From Blastomyces gilchristii SLH14081 (Eukaryota; Ascomycota; Eurotiomycetes; Onygenales; Ajellomycetaceae), in the NCBI RefSeq assembly GCF_000003855.2, contig NW_003101671.1, positions 841,332-905,331 of the forward strand: a stretch of 64,000 bases of DNA, given 5' to 3'. Positions 24,852 through 36,585 of this stretch are shown here, one piece after another. Under the pieces are notes generated by a model. It did not search any database, was not told the origin of the DNA, and worked only from the letters and a program-made list of their open reading frames with translations. Position 1 is the first letter of the stretch; the number at the start of each line of letters is the position of its first letter. Made by a program: the position numbers and the translations under genes.

Positions 24852-25836
24852 CCTTTTATATATGGTCCCAATTTTGTTTCATTTGACTACACTGTCTCTG
24901 TTCTGGATTGCTTTTGTTTACTTTCAATGTATTTTCATTCCTTTTATTTTATTTTTGAAATTCTGTTTAATGATTTCCTCCACTTTTGAATATCTTCTTT
25001 TTCTTTGGTGCTCTGGAACACAAGTAAAGCGATGATTGGATCGAGCGCCATGTAAATGCAATTATTCTTCCTTTGGAGTTGGCAGCTGCAATCTATAGAA
25101 TAAGTTACTACTTCCGAGGGCTATTATCATCGCCTGGCCATCGCTAGTCATGAGCTAGCGAGTTGAGGCGTTGCCAAGTTGCTGACTGTGAATGAAGCTG
25201 TTCTAATCTAGAAAGTCTCATGGAGGTAGAGCTCCAGATTACTGTGCAAATAGGGACAAACGGGCGGCATAATCTTTGGGCGAAGGAGGATGCTCTGGAT
25301 AGCCCTGAGTCATTTAGTTCCGTAATTATTTGCTGGGGAGAAGGGTAGTTAAGGAAAATAGGGACGAAAAGTGTTCATAATTACCTCCCAGAGAGAGTGC
25401 CAAAGCGACATGATATTGAGATTTGAGGCTTGCTCTTGTCAATGGCAAAGGGTTTTTCGAGATTAATGACAAGTTTAGGCAATAAATCTTTATGAATGCA
25501 GCACACGCTTTCGGAAAGAAAGAAGAGAATGTAAGTAGTTATGCAGAACTTGATGTTTTGTCGGCACTATGACGGCATATTTTACCATAACGAGATGCCG
25601 CCTAAGACTAAACACATCGCAATCGTTATATTTGAGTAGCAAGATATCACGTTATGTTTGTCACAGTTGTCCTCCATGACAGAATAGGAATGGGGTAATA
25701 TCTATAAGTACCATCATTTAATCATTTAATTGGCACATAACTATACTTAGCATTCAGCTTTAATGAAACAGACGGAAGGTAATCTTTAACAGCTTACATA
25801 TCCCTAATCGCCCTATCCTCAGCCGACAGATTGAAT
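24852..25836. other. intergenic region, nothing recognised
   Basis: Ordinary sequence between RPC82 and the dehydrogenase gene. The first ~120 bases are T-rich, as usual for a 3' flank. No ORF, repeat or RNA gene is supported. Confidence 0.5.
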
Positions 25837-26828
25837 ATGTCTCAGATGGTATGGCTGGTGACAGGTTGCTCGTCACGCTTTGGGTACGAGTTCGTTCTGG
25901 AACTGTTAGCAAGGGGAGAGCGAGTAATCGCAACAGCTCGAAAAGTTCAAAAGTTAGCTACACTCGAGGAGGCTGGTGCAAAGATCTTGAGGTTGGATCT
26001 CGCAGATTCTGAGTTGCAAATTATGACTGCAGTTAAAGCTGCAATCGATATATACCGCACCATTGATGTTCTCGTCAACAACGCCGGATATCTGGAGGCT
26101 GGGGTATTTGAGGGTCTCAGGTACTCGAAAAGAGAAAAAACCCATGATCCGCCCCTTAGAGGCCTAGGATAAAAATTGATGACAAATTGTCTAGTGACGA
26201 GAAGTTTACGTGTCAGTTCAGGACGAATGTGTTCGGCACGTCGAACGTAACTAGATCCATCCTTCCTCATTTTAGGAGCAGAAGGGCTGGCACTATCGTG
26301 GTAATTGGGTCCGTCGCGGGATGGCAAGGAACATTGGGAGGCAGTGCATATAATAGCTCGAAGTCCGCTGTTGCAGGTATGCGTGTACCCATCTGTTAAA
26401 GAAGTCCTCGTGGCTAGTACTAAGCTATCACTTTAATGACAGGAATGTTTGAGGCTCTGCAACAAGAGACGGCCCACTTGGGTATCCGATCCCTTCTGGT
26501 CGAGCCAGGGCTGTTTCGCACACAGGTGTTTTCTCCCACGAATGTCTGTAAGAATGTCTGCCCGATTTCAGACTATACGACGGCCACCACAATGATGGAC
26601 GAATTCCTCGCTGCCACAGCTGGGAACGAGCCGGGCGATCCACAGAAAGCGGTGAAGGTCATTATTGACGTTGTGACGAACAAAGGTGTTGGCAAAGATC
26701 GGGAGTTCCCAGCGCGTCTTCCTCTTGGGAGAGATGCGCTTGAAATCATTAGGAAAAAGTGTTCTGATACATTGGCGCTCCTTGATAGGTGGGAAGAGGT
26801 GGTGGTTTCCACTGATATTTCCATGTAG
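25837..26828 (+). CDS. Short-chain dehydrogenase/reductase (classical SDR)
   Basis: This is an NAD(P)-dependent oxidoreductase of the classical SDR family; the substrate is unknown. Three exons (25,837-26,120, 26,195-26,376, 26,443-26,828) give 283 residues, the usual length. The Rossmann core is seen (MVWLVTGCSSRFGYEFVLELLARGERVIATAR), as are the NNAG motif, the catalytic Ser region (VVIGSVAGWQG) and the YxxxK pair (AYNSSKSA). The ATG at 25,837 is the only start that leaves the first beta strand at the N-terminus. One oddity is that the middle glycine of the TGxxxGxG cofactor loop is Arg (TGCSSRFG), which may weaken dinucleotide binding. A close family in filamentous fungi is often found near secondary-metabolism genes, but no cluster is visible here. 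Confidence 0.85.
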
Positions 26829-27842
26829 GGGAAGGTCTCCAATTAACTATGCTAGTCTTGTTAGCTATGGCCATTATCATAATCGTACGCTGTTTTTATT
26901 ATGTTCGTCGACGTTCGTCGACGTTCGTCAATATGGATTGGAGGGCAGTTATAGGTTCAGACCCCACCATGTATTCTCAGCTTGCCAGAGGGTGGATAAT
27001 GGCCAATTCAAATAGCAATGCCATGGGATCAACCGAAAATATCTTTCCCTTCTACTAAGTCACAGTTCAATATATCAATCATTTTCAGACGTGTATGACG
27101 GAAGAAAGTGGTGGAAGATGTAATTGCTGTTGGTGGTTTCAATAAGCTAAACATGCGCAAATCATAACTACCTAAAAATGGGTGCATCTGTTAACAGGCT
27201 ATCTCCGCCTATGTAAGCTCAACCCAAAGCTCCATGTGTAAGAATGCATACCATCATATACGTGCATTTTCTTTTTGGCTTGGAGATGTTTTGTCCTGCT
27301 TGATGCCGTTGATGTTTGACTGACTGACATGAACATGGTTACACCCTATATATCGCTTACTAATCAAGGGGTGCCAGCGAACTTACATAATCAGGCCAAT
27401 TTTTGCCGCGTTTGACTTCATCTTTCCTTTTTTTCTCTTTTGGTCTGTTCCTCACCACGGTTAATCATGGCATCCTCCGTCCATTATAGCCTCTCACGGC
27501 TCTTTATACATTCTTCGATTCTGGCGCCTGATAGACCCCACAGAGATGTGACCCTTTTCTATGATAGCCCCAAAGGCGGGGTGTTGTCCAGTTAATCCAT
27601 CCATTTGTTTTGGCGCAGAGGCAGTGTTGCTACGTTGCCCCTGCGTTGCCCTGAACGCTCTCTCCAACCCCTCATTTCACCTCAGATATTGCTTCAGAAG
27701 CCTCGATTAGGAATTTCTCCCAAAACTTATAGAACCAAAAAACTAGAAACAAAGAAATGGAAAAAGTAACACTTCCTCGTTCTATTCCAATGGTGGACCA
27801 TTTGCAATGACTGACCAAAAGACTGTGAGATAGACTACTAGA
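26829..27842. other. intergenic region with a 10-bp GC-rich tandem
   Basis: No gene is supported. A 10-base unit (GTTCGTCGAC) is repeated almost three times at about 26,902-26,930. The last part should carry the F-box gene promoter. Confidence 0.45.
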
Positions 27843-29084
27843 ATGCCTCTTGATACATTTGCTACGGAGCTGTTGCTCCAAATATTCTACTCCTGCAATT
27901 CAATCGCAGATGTTCTGAATCTCTCCTTGACCTGTCGTCGCCTTCATGGTGTATTCTCTTCCTCGCAAAAGCTTCCCATACTTGCCAACGCCGTAGATGC
28001 CGAGTTCGGACCCCTGGAGGATATAATACAGTTAATCACTCAGAATGCTAGTCAGCCTGCTCATGTTTCCCGTGAGGCGCCGATATCCCTCTCTCTGATC
28101 CAGCAGGCTGTCGAAGTTGGCCGCGTGGCTAAGAAATGGGAGGAGATATATCCGATTAAGAAATGGAAGGTGGACTTTGAAAACCGCCGAGTCTTGAATG
28201 CGCAGGAACGCCTCGTGCTACGCCGAGCTGCGTACCGTCTTTGGCTGTACTCGAGGGCTTTCCACTGTCAACTATTTCCGCGAACCAGTCGCACGCTCCC
28301 GTCTATCGTCCATGAACGAGCCGAACTCTTGCATAACTGGTCTACGAGCGAGCTAGCTGAGATAGAGGATTTTCGATTAGTTATGCGTGAGGTCGTGCAG
28401 AACCAAATCTGCCCGAGCAATGAGACGATCCAGCGAAAGTTTCGTAAAAGGTTCCCGGAGAACACACGACGNNNNNNNNNNNNNNNNNNNNNNNNNNNNN
28501 NNNNNNNNNNNNNNNNNNNNNNNNNNNNNNNNNNNNNNNNNNNNNNNNNNNNNNNNNNNNNNNNNNNNNNNNNNNNNNNNNNNNNNNNNNNNNNNNNNNN
28601 NNNNNNNNNNNNNNNNNNNNNNNNNNNNNNNNNNNNNNNNNNNNNNNNNNNNNNNNNNNNNNNNNNNNNNNNNNNNNNNNNNNNNNNNNNNNNNNNNNNN
28701 NNNNNNNNNNNNNNNNNNNNNNNNNNNNNNNNNNNNNNNATAACGTCATTATCTCAACAGTTAACAAATACGTCACCAAATTTCACTCCCGATCTCTACC
28801 ACGAGCCCGGAACGGAGGGTTGGGGCGACCAAATTCACCATTACTATGTTGTCGAGGACATGATGAAGCTGGACCCTTCGCAGGTGCTATGGTTGAGAGA
28901 AAACGCTCCCCTCAAGGGACAGGTTGAAAGCTACGTGCGGTCGATGGGAGACTGGTTCGACAATAATGGCGAAACATTCGGACAGACGCTTGAATGGGTA
29001 ATGAACGAACGTGGAGGGGACTATATGGAGCTGCATTTTTCGATTGTTGACGGGGAAGTGGGCATTGCCACAGCGAAGAGCTGA
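27843..29084 (+). CDS. F-box-type protein, interrupted by assembly gap
   Basis: A single open frame of 413 codons, about 89 of them unknown because of the N run. The N-terminus matches an F-box (PLDTFATELLLQIFYSCNSIADVLNLSLTCRRLHGVF, residues 2-39; compare the pattern LPxELLxxIF...DxLxLSxTCRxL), which normally binds Skp1 in SCF ubiquitin ligases. No Leu-rich or WD repeats are visible. The rest is Trp/Arg-rich helix typical of ascomycete F-box proteins of unknown target. Both sides of the gap are in the same frame, which argues against an intron or a serious size error there. The substrate is unknown. Confidence 0.75.
   Translation: MPLDTFATELLLQIFYSCNSIADVLNLSLTCRRLHGVFSSSQKLPILANAVDAEFGPLEDIIQLITQNASQPAHVSREAPISLSLIQQAVEVGRVAKKWEEIYPIKKWKVDFENRRVLNAQERLVLRRAAYRLWLYSRAFHCQLFPRTSRTLPSIVHERAELLHNWSTSELAEIEDFRLVMREVVQNQICPSNETIQRKFRKRFPENTRXXXXXXXXXXXXXXXXXXXXXXXXXXXXXXXXXXXXXXXXXXXXXXXXXXXXXXXXXXXXXXXXXXXXXXXXXXXXXXXXXXXXXXXXXXITSLSQQLTNTSPNFTPDLYHEPGTEGWGDQIHHYYVVEDMMKLDPSQVLWLRENAPLKGQVESYVRSMGDWFDNNGETFGQTLEWVMNERGGDYMELHFSIVDGEVGIATAKS
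28472..28739. other. assembly gap (268 N)
   Basis: A run of N inside the F-box gene. Its length is not a round default number, so it was probably sized from read pairs or an alignment. Confidence 0.99.
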
Positions 29085-29774
29085 CAGCAGTTCTGTGGAG
29101 TGTGGTTTTTGTTCCTCCATTCTTTCTTTCTTCACCCTGGATGTCGATATATACCGTCCTATATAGTAATTTTCGGCTTCTCGCTGTCGTTTTTCCGCCT
29201 CGTTCTTTTTGTTTTGATGGATCTAACTTGATTTGGCGATCTGGAATGACGTTTGAATGTGCGTGATTATTACATACCCACTTTTTGTTTTAGGTAGTTT
29301 TACAAGTAGATAAAGTGAATCAGCCGATTTTGTTTTGAGTTATTCGGTGAACTACGGAGTACTGAGTGGCGAGAACCATATATGTGAAACGTAGTCTATG
29401 TCGGGCAGGGCTGGGAACACGATTCCAGCGATAGTTTAACTCACACTACGGAGTATAAAACATAACACACACCAAGTAACAAAAGTTAGAAAGAGGGGCA
29501 AGAGATAGAACAAACAATAGAAATTTAGTTTATATTTGCAAGAATAATTAATAATTAACAGCCACGGGAGAAAGGAGGATGATGGATCGTAAAGAATGTG
29601 AAGGTGAAAAAAAAAAAAAAAAAAGGCGAGTATAGAGACGACAAAAACTGGGGGTCAAAAAGAAAGGAATGGGGGATGCAAGAAGATTGTCAAGTAAACT
29701 GATGAAGTAAAAAGCCCAAAACAGTTAGAAGAAGGGAGAAAATGATGATGAAGAGGAAGGACGAGGAAGGCCAG

Positions 29775-29818
<44 letters not shown>

Positions 29819-30416
29819 GCCAACGGGCAACTCCACAAATCATTGATCCCGTGTGGCCGTAAACATTCACTTCTGGAAATCGGGGATATCCTCATCGAAC
29901 TCCATCGGGTCTTCAGATTATCCCTCTTTCCATGCTCAATTACATTCCACCTTAGCCATTGTCTTTTTTTTCTTCTCACATCACCATGCTGCTCTCCCTA
30001 GGCCGTAGAATGACAGTGAAAAGAAGCTTTAATTGGCGGACAAGGCGAAAATGAATAAAAACATGCGGGGCAGGTAAATAGAGGACACGGCATGGGGCAT
30101 GACATGACACATACAGAAACACAACGGGACGGTTCTTCAGGTTTAGATCGACCTTGACGACCGGAGAAAAAAGGGTCGGAGAAAAAAGGGTGAAGTAGAA
30201 GGGGGAAAAGAAAAAGAAGATAAATAACAAGCGAAGTCGCCATACGTCCAGTCCAGACCAAGACCCAAACGTTACAAAAAAAAAACAAAAAAACAAAAAA
30301 ACCTCAGTCATATCTAAATCTCGCCACAACCACCTAGTCTTTCACTGGGAGCAAGCGCCTTGTCCAGGCGAATGCTTCTAGAGTGGTGATCTAGAACCCC
30401 TGTGTTATACTTTTTT
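29085..30416. other. intergenic region with A18 and A40 tracts
   Basis: Between two converging genes. Contains homopolymers A18 (29,607-29,624) and A40 (29,775-29,814), and two copies of the motif TACGGAGTA (about 29,354 and 29,447). Purine-rich over about 700 bases on the plus strand. No gene. Confidence 0.55.
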
Positions 30417-31442
30417 TTAGCAGCACTTTTGCTTTGCGTCTGCATCCTGCGACTTCGTGATTTCTACAACCTTGCGGTCGCCTAGAGGGTTCTGCCCTGA
30501 GGTACCGTTTTCGAGCGCTTTACTGGAAACGATGCGGTAGATTTCTAAATAAGACGCCCTGTCAGCTGTTTTGTACCTTGTAGGAATGAGAAAAAATCTA
30601 AGGTGGTTATAGGAACTGTGAGTTTGTATTACCTGTAAGAATATTTTGGAAAGCAAGCTCGACATTGGTGGCGTCGAGGGCAGACGTTTCGATGAAGGAT
30701 AGCTTCCTTGTCTCTGTTATATAGGCCAGTTAACCTGAGGAATAAAGAGATTCCCTAATTTTAGGCTTCAGGGGATGGATTTGAGACTGGAAAACAAGTT
30801 ACAACATACCCGCAAATTCAGCGCCTTGATCAGTTTTAATAGCCCGCACATGTTTCTGATCGATCTTGTTTCCCACGAGCATAATGACAATGTTTTTGTC
30901 GGCATGTTCCCGTAACTCTTTCAACCATCGCTCGCAGTTTGCGAAGGTCTGTTCCTTAGTGGTATCATATACAAGGAGGGCACCCACTGCGCCACGGTAG
31001 TATGCAGATGTGATGGCCCTGTATCGTTCCTGGCCTGCGGTATCCCAAATCTGAGCCTTGATTGTCTTGCCGTCTACCTGGATAGAGCGGGTTGCGAACT
31101 CGACACCGATGGTGGACTTTGAATCGAGGTTGAATTCATTGCGGGTGAATCGGCTCAGCAGGTTGGATTTGCCGACGCCGGAGTCTCCGATAAGGACCAC
31201 TATGTTCCCGAAGTAAAGTCGAGATCTTGGTTAGTTATATGGAACAAAATTTTGCATAATTATTAAGGTGTCAAGAGGTGGGAAGGGATTAGATGGTGGC
31301 GTGAGGGAGCGGCGCAAAGCTCGTGCGGGCTGTACCTTTGAAAAGGAACTAGAAGTTGCAGAAGCATTAGATATTATCACACAGACAGATGCAGTAGAGG
31401 AGAACGAGAAGAACGACTTACATCATATTCGTCGTTAGCCAT
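30417..31442 (-). CDS. YPT31: Rab11/Ypt31-type GTPase
   Basis: This is a small Rab GTPase of exit from the trans-Golgi and recycling endosomes. Five exons (31,442-31,422, 31,348-31,336, 31,199-30,810, 30,713-30,633, 30,544-30,417) give 210 residues. The visible motifs are P-loop GDSGVGKS (16-23), switch I with TIGVEF, switch [13 protein letters not shown] with the catalytic Gln, GNKID for guanine and ETSAL, and the Rab11-typical [20 protein letters not shown]. The C-terminus KQKCC is a double geranylgeranylation site. Exon 2 is a 13-bp micro-exon (TTCCTTTTCAAAG, coding FLFK) between good splice sites; without it the conserved strand before the P-loop would be lost. The symbol follows the yeast paralogue pair Ypt31/32. 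Confidence 0.93.
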
Positions 31443-31916
31443 GAGGGAGGATGTGGAGGGCGAGAGCTGCAGTCTCTCTTCTCGGGAAAGGGGTTATAAT
31501 AAGGTGATAAGAGTGACACTAGAACAAGATAAACCTCGAAACAGGGTGCTAGGTTGACAAGAAGGTAAAAGACTGTCTGCCAGTCAATGGCGTTAAGTAA
31601 ATATCGGGAGGTGGGAAGCGTTGTGTGTTGATAGAAAGTAAGAAGTAGGCAACTAGATGTCCGCTATATGAAGCTGTGTTGTCTGAGGTTTGAGATGGGA
31701 GACGGAACAGGAGGGTGTGGAGCGGCAGAATAGTAGGTACCTGGTACCTAATTCCCCTGGTCTATTGGCAAGTAATTTTAGTACTGGGTACTTTCGTGGC
31801 AAGCCATCCTGAGACGGGGGGGGGGAACTGGCTGAGTAAGCAAGAACCCCCCAACAAGAAGTTGCCAAGAAATACATCACGTGCTGATTGTGTTAATAAA
31901 GAACAAACGCCGGGGG
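31443..31916. other. promoter side of the Rab gene
   Basis: Ordinary-GC region upstream of the Rab start. It holds a GGTACC-centred palindromic patch (GTAGGTACCTGGTACCTA near 31,733) and a G9 run (about 31,816). No gene. Confidence 0.45.
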
Positions 31917-32084
31917 TTATCTCAGCAAGCTCAGACGCTTCTCCAGATATTCCATTGCTGTTTTAACACTGGATTGATGATTATGTCATGAGCTAACCTC
32001 AAATAAGTAATAAGCTAATCCAAATAGTAAAATCAGGTCATGTGAGTGATAATATCTTATAAAGTATCTGAGAAGAAACAGTTT
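31917..32084. repeat. boundary repeat, copy 1
   Basis: Starts TTATCTCAGCAAGCTCAG exactly where ordinary sequence turns AT-rich. A similar block in the same orientation begins at 39,871 (TTATCTCAGCATGCTCAG) at the other island edge. Both continue with TCT..GATATT and later TAATATCTTATA.AG..T.TGAGAAGAAA.AGTTTC. The middle is divergent. The class is unknown. Confidence 0.5.
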
Positions 32085-32690
32085 CTGATTATTAATAATA
32101 TAAAAAGAATTTACTCAGTACTCTGAATATAAAAGAGAATTTTAACTTAATTTTATAAATTCATTATTTCTGTATTATCTTGAAATCTTAGAATAATAAT
32201 ATTCTCATGATATATCTGATTTTTATATTCATATCTTAAGTTCTTAGAATAGAAGTATCATCTCAAAGTTAACTAGTGTATTTTTAAATATAGAAATTTT
32301 GATTTAATTTCTTATATAAAAAAAAACTCTTAGAAATTCTGAGATTAAAAAATATGATTATTTTCAAGAGTATATATCTATCTTAAATATAGATTTTTTT
32401 AAAATATTAAAGAAATATTTTTATTCTTCTTCTCTTTAGTTATAAGCTAAGATGATTTTTAAATCTCAAAGATATATAAATATATAGTAATAGAAAGTCA
32501 AAGTTAAAGAATCTGAAAAATCCTTGTAAATCTCAGAAATCTTCATTAAAGATGAAACCATTTCTTCTCAGACTCTCTGGTGAGGATTGCTCTGAGCACA
32601 TGACTTGTATCAAAAGTAGGTTAGTGTCATGCCGGATTAGTTAATAATGCTGCAACCTGTTCAAACCGAGCCAGAGGTCTGAGCCCGCTG
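32085..32690. repeat. dispersed ~600-bp repeat, copy 2
   Basis: Direct-orientation copy of 10,068-10,670, slightly more AT-rich, ending in CCAGAGGTCTGAG. After it the sequence differs from copy 1, so both ends of homology are defined. No coding capacity was seen. Confidence 0.75.
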
Positions 32691-33073
32691 AGATAAGCCG
32701 GGGGCTGGTTTGATACTTGCCATATGTTGATGATTATTATGTTGATATGTTGATATGTTGATATGTTGATATATGAATGAATGAGGAACCCGCTCTCTAC
32801 AGGACACTACGCCAATAGCCCGTCATTGTAAAGGGTATCTGCCGCCATCCCTTCCTCGCTTTTCACAAGCGCAATTTCTTTGTCTGCGCGTAGAAAGCCG
32901 GAATTCATCCTTTGACCTGTCATTCATGCTCGATGCGTAGTTGTTCCTTTATGCTATAATGATACGAAACACGACGCGTCGAAATCTATGATGCGCCGTC
33001 CTTTCATAGCCATATACACTATTGTTTTCTACATTCTTTTCACTTTAGCGTGGCCAAAAATTTTGATTTTGCC
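32691..33073. other. short intergenic region with 8-bp tandem
   Basis: Carries four perfect copies of GTTGATAT (32,741-32,772). The remainder is ordinary sequence leading to the chromodomain gene. Confidence 0.6.
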
Positions 33074-36000
33074 ATGACTTCCAAGGAGGCGTCAACTGGA
33101 TCCATAGGCGACGACGATGACATTTCAGTCACTTCAACAGTTGGTAGTGAGCCGCGGTCGGAATATGAAGTGGAAGCTATTCTTGCCCAAAAGAGCTTTG
33201 CTAACGGTGATGCATATCTGGTAAAGTGGGCTGGCTACCCGCTGGAGAGAGCAACGTGGGAGCCGGAGGAGTCCTTTTGTGATCCTAGCACCTTGGTGGA
33301 ATGGAGGAAGAAAATTGCGCCTGGAGAACATCAGCCTTTAGATGTGGATGTGGAAGCTCTGGCACGCAGGATTGAGGAGATTGAAAACGCGAAACTCGAT
33401 AGACAACGCAGGCGTCGAGCGAAGCGGATTCGCCTAGGTCTCGCGGTGTCCCCTTCAACTGAGAGTTCCGGTGCCGCTTATGATAGCCGGGACAGTGACT
33501 CTGACCTGGATGGCTTTATTGTCGGCGATGATGTTGATGTGGAGGGAGAGAATGAAGAGGAGGGTTGGCAGTCATTGCGAAAGAAACCACGACGCTCGTC
33601 CAACAGCAAGACAAAACACGGGGCGGCAATGGCTGCTCCTCCCTCGCTATCTCACAGCGACCCAAGCAAGTCTCAGGCTTCTGCTTCAATACGGCCGCCA
33701 TCGGCTGAATTTACGAACAAAAAGAATAAATGCGATGCCACTTCCGCAGCCAGAGCTCCAGCAACTAACCTTCAATCCACGCAATCCACGCAATCCACCA
33801 AACTTATATCTCCAACAAAGCAAGTACAGACTCCAAAGAAGCTGCAGAAAGCTTCTGAACGTCACGAGGCGCGGCCAATTTTAAAATTAAAAACCTCATC
33901 ATCCACTCACCCTTCGTCCCACTCCTGGCTGTCTCCTGCGCAAGGTCAGGCACCTTCATGCTCATCACCTAGAGAATCTGTAAATGACCAATCTCAAGTC
34001 CCAGGACCCTTGATCCCCACTGGGCTAGCGAACAGAAGTGTTTCCATCCGAGCAACAAAAAAAACGGGCTCAAACCCAACGTTTTTCCGCAATTTGTCCT
34101 CTAAAAACAGGTATGAGAAAGCCATGCGGCGGGACTTAACACCAGATATCATGCAACTAGAGTTGAGACCTCCAGGCGAATGGATTGCATCCCAGAACAG
34201 TACAACTCAAGTTTCTGAATCGCCATCAGACTTTCGAATCTCTCCCAATTCAGAAAGCTTGTTCGTTGAGCAAGATCAGCCCCATCATGAGGCTAACAAT
34301 CGCCGCCATTCTCATGATAGTCCAACCAGAATCGATGTGTCAACTGAGGCGAGAAGTGGCTATCGATCTAATCAGGCTCAACACGCTTCGGGGCAACCAT
34401 CACAAAAACTCTCCCATGAAGGCTCTCTTAATAGTTATAACTCGGAAACTAGTATCATTCGGTCACCCGCATTTTCTCCACGCGAAACTAGCCCACTTAG
34501 ACCAAGCCGTCATGCCACACCAAGAGGAATACAAGGAACAGGAGGCCGTTTCCGATTGTTCCAACCGACAGAAGCGCTTGCCCACCTCCGATTTGGACCA
34601 GAGAGTAAGGAAATAGGCGATGTCAGGCTGGGAGGCCTAACAAAAACATCAATTTGGCAGTTGGTGCTTCTCAAATCACAAAACATGATTGATATACATT
34701 TTAAAGATGTGTGCAACCTTGACCAATACAGACAATTATGTGATAGGGTAGGTAACTCTTTCTTGGCACACAACATTAATATTTGAACACTGACTAATTG
34801 ATTCATTCTACAGAGGCAAAACAAAAAATACTGCAATGGTTACGTACTTGGTTATGATGATACTTCCACGGCAGTTAATGAACTAGCAGACTACTTGAGT
34901 GACAATCGGTTGGCTGCTTTATGGTATCACCCAAAAGACGACATACCAACGGTCATCGTAGCCTACGCTTCAGATTGCCCAGATTGGAGTTTTTTGAACG
35001 GGTCCGACGCGTATCCGCCTGCGAGGCTCCGCATTGCGGTACGGAGTGGTCTTGCTCCTGTTAACAGTCTTCGGCCCGTCTCTGCTAAGGGAACACTCTA
35101 CCATGCCGGTGAACACAGCGCAGGCGGGGAGGAAAATCATTTTAATATGAACCCGCAGCCGATAGAGTCTATGGCACAGCAACATGGAATCCAATCTTCA
35201 CTGTCGAAAATCTTGTCTGCAGCCAATGGCCCCATGGATATTGTATCCATTTTCCGAGAGCGGTTTGGTATCACTTATGATGAGCTCAGCATTGTGAATA
35301 CCTCCCGGACTGCGCGATCCTTTTACCTGTATTTCCCGCGTGAGGTGGAAGATGAGTTTCAACTGGTCCTACTTTTCTTAAAGCACTATGATATGGTTTC
35401 CTTTTCAAATCGCATCGAGGGTGACTGGGAAAGGTTTGTCAAGACTGTAACAACTGGCACTGTACTGGTGAGACTTACAATTTTCAATTTTCACATCAAA
35501 CTATACATCTGTGCAAGCAAAGTTAACCATCCGGCATGACAGTTCCATCAGAAGTTCATCCATTATGAAAACCTACAGATGCTTTCGAAGCTGTTACGGT
35601 CTCACGTGAATGTGTTTAGTATCTCCCTTGCTGAACCGATTAAATATCTTGGTTACTATAGCCACCTCCAAAGGCTTTTCCCACATGGAGGGATTATTCT
35701 GATGACAGAGGACTTTATGTTGAAGGCGCCAAAAGCCGCTTTAAAGGTTCTCACCTGGTTTGGGGTTTATGTAGGGAGAAAATTTCCAGGGACATGGAAG
35801 ATGTTTCTACGGCCAAACGTACAGCGTTGGCTGTCTGATATTTGCGTGAGCTGGCCAGACGATACGTGAGTGTCGGACCTCCTTTCTGTTTTCCCTTTTC
35901 GTACTGGTTCTATTTTTGGGGACTAATTGGTCTCGATGTGTTTTCTTGCTCTAGACTTTGGCAAATGTACCTTACGATCAATAGCCTCATTCCCGAATAT

Positions 36001-36585
36001 CCCGTGGGACACTATAACACTTACCGGCGCGAGGGTTCTCCGGACTCGTTGGATGGACTCCGTGATGATGAGGGCCAGCACCACCCCTTCATCTCGACAC
36101 GCGACATACCGGATTACGGCTCACGGCGCGAAGAAGATTACCCGAATATCCCCAAGGGGCTGACGCAAGAAGAGAGAGATGCTGATCACCTCATTGAGTA
36201 TTTTGCAGGCTACGCGTTGATCAATGCGGACAGATTTCGGCGGTTTGTGGTACTAACCACGCAGAAACCGCAGCCGCGATGGCAGGCGTGGACTCATGTA
36301 CGTATTTAAGAACCGACCCGGCCCCCAAACCGCCTTTCTTCCTGAAAATAATGAGAAGCGAACTGTGATCTAACGTTTTAAACAAAATCGCCTCGCGCTT
36401 CCCCACCCCATCAGATTGAAGTCATGCATTACCCAGACTTCAAGCGAAAATTCATGACTTCCTCCACGCAGGTTAGCGCCAGTATTAGTAGTGGTGGCAA
36501 GGACCGGGGCCGGGACAGGGACCGGAACCGTGACCGTGACCGCGACAATAAGGGTGAGAAAGTCTCACCGACAAAATGTACCTAG
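33074..36585 (+). CDS. Large chromodomain protein, Chp1-like candidate
   Basis: Five exons (33,074-34,747, 34,814-35,467, 35,543-35,865, 35,955-36,297, 36,415-36,585) give 1,054 residues. A chromodomain lies at about 30-78 (YEVEAILAQK, AYLVKWAGYPLERATWEPEESF), with the methyl-lysine cage aromatics Tyr31, Trp52 and Tyr55. An Arg-rich helix follows (DRQRRRRAKRIRLG), then a ~400-residue Ser/Pro-rich disordered region. After that comes a structured C-terminal half (about 515-1,000) that I cannot assign firmly, and an RD-repeat tail (DRDRNRDRDRDN). An N-terminal chromodomain plus a large folded C-terminus recalls fission-yeast Chp1, a reader of H3K9 methylation, but homology is not proven. The frame starts at the first ATG; an upstream GTG was ignored. 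A 9-bp unit encoding QST is repeated three times near 33,776. Confidence 0.85.
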
